Source: Notospermus geniculatus
Lineage: Eukaryota; Nemertea; Pilidiophora; Heteronemertea; Lineidae
Assembly: GCA_002633025.1 (NCBI GenBank)
Contig: NMRB01000104.1
Coordinates: 310,766 to 374,765, forward strand
DNA: 64,000 bases
Direction of reading: 5' to 3'
The notes under the pieces are model-generated. The model was not told the DNA's origin. It worked only from the letters and a program-made list of their open reading frames with translations, and searched no databases. The first letter of the stretch is position 1, and each line of letters starts with the position of its first letter. Of this stretch, positions 59,983 to 64,000 are shown one piece after another. Both the position numbers and the translations under genes were made by a program.

Positions 59983-60477
59983 AAGCATGCATGTGATGAC
60001 CAATTTGACCCATTACATCATATTCCAGCAAGGGATTTGAAAGCATGCATGTGATGACAGATTTGACCCACTAGGCCTACATCATCATATCCGTGCAAGG
60101 GATTTGATAGCATGCATGTGATATTAATTTGACTCACTACGTCATATCCCAGCAAGGATTTGAAAGCATGCATGTGATTACCAATTTGACTCACTACATC
60201 ATATCCCAGCAAGGGATATGAAAGCATGCATGTGATGACCGATTTGATCTAATACTTGATCGGGTTATTATGCTCTGGACAGTATCCCCTCCCCCAACCT
60301 CCCGGTCTAGGTTGCTGCCAATCATTTCTCAACTACTGCATTTCATTTAACTTACATTTCCATAGGGGGAATCCAGTGTTTTGGAAAAGTTGCTGATCAG
60401 CTCCTTGTATTCGTTGTGCTGCGAATGCATCCCTTTTCATCATTCCTATCGAAATTAACGTATACTAGCAGTTATTT

Positions 60478-60928
60478 TTTATCAGTTTCATGCCAAATTC
60501 TTTATCAGTATCATTTTGGAGATAGCACTACTAATTCTTTATCAGTTTCATGCAATATTCTTTGTCAGTATCATTTTGGAGATAGCACTAATTCTTTATC
60601 AGTTTCATGCAATATTCTTTGTCAGTATCATTTTGGATATAGCACTAATTCTTTATCAGTTTCATGCAATATTCTTTGTCAGTATCATTTTGGAGACCGC
60701 AGTTATTCTCAGTATCCTTTCAGAGACAGCAGTGATTCTTTGTCAGTATCATGCAGCGATTCTTTATCAGTATCATTTTGGAGACAGCAGTGATTCTTTA
60801 TCAGTATCATGCAGTTATTCTTTATCAGTATCATTTTGGAGACAGCACTGATTCTTTATCAGTTTCATGCAATATCCTTTATCAGTATCATTTTGGAGAT
60901 AGCAATGCTTCTTTATCAGTTTCATGTG
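60478..60928. repeat. 57-bp minisatellite, ~8 copies, frame-preserving
   Basis: The unit contains ATTCTTTATCAGTTTCATGC, AATATTCTTTGTCAGTATCA and TTTTGGAGATAGCACTA. It is itself a doubled ~28-bp repeat. The 57-bp period is a multiple of three, so it keeps two plus frames open (125 and 111 codons, 19-residue repeats). No start context or flanking exon signal suggests translation. Confidence 0.9.
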
Positions 60929-61677
60929 GCTAGTGATGCAAAGCAAGTTTTTTACTTTCTTTAAATGACTTGAGCAGGTTTACTGGTTTGTTTAGAACCT
61001 GAGAATGTTATTTTCCCAATTGTCCACACGCTTTTCACACATTGACCAATAAATTTTTTGACTTTTTAACTACAAAAACAATGGGATATTTATGACGTAA
61101 ACAAGTTTGAGGAATGTCAACTTTAGCCTCCAATAAATCAGTCAAAATCCAAGGGCATTCCATGTGTATGCGCTCATATACCTATCAAAATTGGACGAAA
61201 GTAGTGCGCAAGTTTATTTTTAATCGCGTTTGAAATAATTGTGCTATTTTTGGATTTGGCAGCTGATTCTCATTCCTTGAACTATGCCAATCAATTCCAT
61301 GCTTAGAAGACCATAGTGTGTTGTATAGTAAACAATGCAGTCACAGGAAAATGATTGAAATGAATCATCTTTGGCACCTGATCATCGGGCATACTCTCAC
61401 TACCAAGTATGCCACGTGCTTTTGTTTCTAAACAAAGTCATGTGATGTAGATACAGTCATGACAGTCTAGAAATACCAATCACTGGCTTCCTATTCAACA
61501 AATATTCACCAAATCAACCGGTTTTCAATCTGTTAGAAGATATTTTGACAGGAGGTTAAAATTACTGTAAACCATCCTACTCATGGCATGTATTATGTTG
61601 CAATGTTCAAAAACTTAATTTTTCATGCAATGTTTCATTCAACATTCAATGTTCACTTTTTTCATTCAATGTTTGTA

Positions 61678-61975
61678 AAGAAACGTGACACGCCTATTCG
61701 CGAGGACGACGTAATCGATCAAGCGGTAACGAAACGTGCCACAGCTGTTCACGAGGAAGACGATGATAGATCAAGCGGTAACGAAACTTGCCACAGCTGT
61801 TCACGAGGACGACGATGATGAATTAAGCGGTAACGAAACGTGCCACAGCTGTTCACGAGGACGACGATGATGGATCAAGCGGTAACGAAATGTGCCACAG
61901 CTGTTCACGAGGACGACGCTGATGGATCAAGCGGTAAAGAAACGTGCCACACCTCTCCGCAAGGGTGATGACCAC
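61678..61975. repeat. 52-bp minisatellite, ~5 copies
   Basis: The unit contains GATCAAGCGGTAACGAAACG, TGCCACAGCTGTTCACGAGG and ACGACGATGAT. Successive starts lie at 61717, 61769, 61821, 61873 and 61925. It is CpG-rich for this window. The period is not a multiple of three, so overlapping frames shift from unit to unit and it is not coding. Confidence 0.9.
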
Positions 61976-62022
61976 AACTGGCAAAGTGGAAAAACGAGGA
62001 ATAAGGAACGACGACAACAACA

Positions 62023-62461
62023 ATGATGGACAACACAGCATCACACAGGCTCACAACAGATGAGCCAGAAATGGGGGCGGGCTTTACTTGCTCCGCACGA
62101 AAACGGCCAAACTCTCTTGGGAGTTCAGCAAATGATTATTACAACTGCAGAAATCTGCAGGGTATCAGTCTTTGGACTGGCATGTTTGAAAGACCGAGAG
62201 AAATAAATGTATTTGTCAAAATCAAAATTTATTGAAAGGAAAATGTTTACTCATGTATCGCTAACAACAACTTACTTGGGTCTTTACGATCCTGATGCAT
62301 TCTCTTTCCACTTGAACCATGATGAATTTCTTAAGAATCTGAGGCCGGGTATGGATGTAAGTCTGAAATGTACAAAAGCAGAGGATGGGCACATTTTGTT
62401 TTTTATCAGGCAAGACAATTTAAGTGTCAGTCTGAAGCATGACTGGATTGTCACATGGTAG
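62023..62461 (+). CDS. Two overlapping unrecognised frames, possible gene or pseudogene
   Basis: Frame 1 (62023-62235, 70 codons) starts at an ATG in a good context (AACAACAATGATGG) and ends at TGA. Frame 2 (62207-62461, 84 codons) overlaps it in another frame. It reads in part YLGLYDPDAFSFHLNHDEF and ends SLKHDWIVTW. Both look protein-like in composition. They could be one ORF broken by a frameshift, exons of one gene, or chance. No family is recognised. Confidence 0.25.
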
Positions 62462-64000
62462 CTAATAAAAACACGCAACTGTTTCCTTGCTGTCAAACCT
62501 GCAGTAGTCTTTGAATACGAATAAATTGTCAAGCGTCAAACGACGTGAGGTAGACCTATCTCTTGCAATAACAGAGGAAACCTGCAAGAAGTGATGTCAA
62601 ACGGAATTTTCCTCTCTCAGTCAAAAGAATGGGCAACATCAGTTCATAACTGTGTCACTCTGACAGCATCATACTTGCCCTCAACTAAAGAATGAAGCCA
62701 GGTCACCTGGACAAGGGGCAGAAGATCAGTGAGCTTACTTTGTAATGTAAGAGGAAAAGCAATGCTCCAGAAACAACAACAAAGCTTACACTTAGCATGC
62801 ATCTGGTGCTAACTAGAACAGCATACCATGCATAACTTGAGAGTAGGAGTGAATTTGTGGGGCAAGGTGAGATACCTTTCCAACTTTTGTTTCAGGCGAA
62901 CTCTTTCCCACATGGTTCACTATCATCGCTTTCACCTGATTCACGATTCTTAATCTTTTTCCATTAGTTTTGTCCCACATTCCTAGGCAGATGGAAAAAA
63001 TAAACCTGGCTTAAAACAATGGATCACACTGCAAAGTGAATCATAACAAGGAAGTATTCCCACGAATATCATATCAAGTCCCTACCAGTGCTTCACGATA
63101 AACCACCATTGAGTCTGTTGCATATATCACCCTGTTCAAAGCATCTTTCCCTTCTCACTCTCATTCTTTCCTTTTCTTTTCTCAGGGTTATGCAGCGGAT
63201 GCCAGTTCAAAGAACACCTGCAAAGTTTCCAAGAGTGACACACCAACACTGTCTGCAACAGCCAGGGTAACCAAGGAATGCTGTGAAGCAATCACATAGG
63301 CTCATCATCATCCTGTGCAAACTCCCAGGATATTTCCTCACTGTACGGGGACACCAGGCCCTACTTTCCTTTTTATTTTGTCGGCGAATCAAGTGCGACT
63401 CTGTCTGCCCATATCAAGTCATTTCTCTTACATAATCATGATAGCATGGAGGACTAAATGCTTCTTGATGTTCACCAACAGGGAGATACGGTACCAAGTA
63501 ATGTATCTTAGTCATTCTTGTTAGGTTCTTCAAGATGTCATAAAATGATAATGAAAATTCTTGAAATGTACAGTGGAGAATTGCCATTGGCACTCCCGCT
63601 TTTCCACAACATCCTGGATCAGCAAAGGCAGTAAAGTGACAGAGTACACTGATTAGCAATAGGTAGGCTAAAGCCATGGGAAGTAGGCCTTAAGGTTACC
63701 TTACTTTACTTCAACGCAAAGATTCTCACGCGTATCGCCCCAGCATAATTTTCCTTGTTACAGCCTATGGTTAGCCACTGAATTTCAGGTGCTATATCAA
63801 TAAAGTAAGCTTATCTTTTTTGCTTATACTCATGCTGAAGAACAAAGTCTCAGACAGAAGGATAACAATCAGTCAGATGAAAGGTGCACAAGATGCATTA
63901 ACCATATTCTATACTCTCCACAGACCTAGCTGCTGACCTGGGATGCAATATTTTCCTTAAGCCACTTGCCTCAGCCAAAAACATTAGAAGGGGCTACTTT
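62462..64000. other. Gene-free stretch to the end of the window
   Basis: No supported feature. A pyrimidine-rich run (CCTTCTCACTCTCATTCTTT then CCTTTTCTTTTCTCAG) near 63150-63185 is an excellent 3' splice site. The frames after it (63088-63270 plus) are short and unrecognised. Confidence 0.35.

Larger units (their letters stand above)
59092..60250. repeat. 58-bp minisatellite, ~15 copies, with embedded LINE tail
   Basis: The unit contains GATTTGAAAGCATGCATGTG, ATGACCAATTTGACCCATTA and CATCATATCCCAGCAAGG. Units vary by substitutions and partial deletions. Two near-identical ~125-bp inserts (59501-59624 and 59857-59982) interrupt it and mark a higher-order duplication of about 357 bp. The array has no spacer diversity and is not CRISPR-like. 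Confidence 0.9.

Noticed and set aside
59092-60250. CRISPR-like array
   Set aside because: Units are contiguous, with no unique spacers, the units are diverged, and the surroundings are eukaryotic.

Overview
The window looks like nuclear DNA from an invertebrate animal. It is AT-rich, has no dense gene packing, no operon-like ORFs and no long open frames (the longest is 199 codons and is spurious). It is crowded with short non-autonomous DNA transposons, tRNA-derived SINE sequence, a decayed LINE and several minisatellites. Frequent ATGTACATGTA and TAGGCCTA words suggest a marine invertebrate such as an echinoderm, hemichordate or mollusc. That placement is an impression, not a measurement. 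No gene in the window could be named. The seven exon candidates listed are anonymous and uncertain, so the window is probably intergenic or intronic.

Layout. 0-6 kb: a 379-bp and a 1.25-kb tandem duplication, the second running into a ~360-bp-arm inverted repeat. 6-9 kb: two terminal-inverted-repeat (TIR) MITEs and one member of a dispersed AAGCCCA-ended family. 9.8-10.3 kb: two possible minus-strand exons. 10.8-12.4 kb: a 793-bp tandem duplication. 12.7-13.3 kb: a possible plus-strand terminal exon, a perfect 61-bp-arm hairpin flanked by a 13-bp direct repeat, and a nested palindromic MITE. 16.2-17.2 kb: two Harbinger-like MITEs with TAA and TTA target duplications. 17.8 kb: a possible minus-strand start exon. 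19.8-20.1 kb: a fold-back element. 24-25.1 kb: a frameshifted LINE of the R2/NeSL type, followed by a ~55-bp minisatellite. 26.8 kb: a palindromic element. 33.6-37.5 kb: two copies of one locus. The first lies exactly between two single Ns. The second carries an extra SINE and an extra TTAA-flanked MITE, and the first copy preserves both empty sites. 41.4 kb: a fold-back minisatellite beside a possible exon. 49.2 kb: a palindromic MITE. 50.1-51.9 kb: a 939-bp tandem duplication. 59-62 kb: three adjacent minisatellites (58-, 57- and 52-bp units), one of which has co-amplified a LINE 3' tail. 62.0-62.5 kb: two overlapping unrecognised frames.

The single Ns and the 12-N run mark contig joins. 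At least one duplication (33.6-37.5 kb) is best explained as two haplotypes placed in series by the assembler, and the other tandem copies may be the same. The best-supported biology is the mobile-element record: insertions with target duplications and empty sites, and a set of unrelated palindromes that all end in GGGCC or GGGGCC. I found no sign of a prokaryotic defence or biosynthetic system, a CRISPR array or an rRNA gene.
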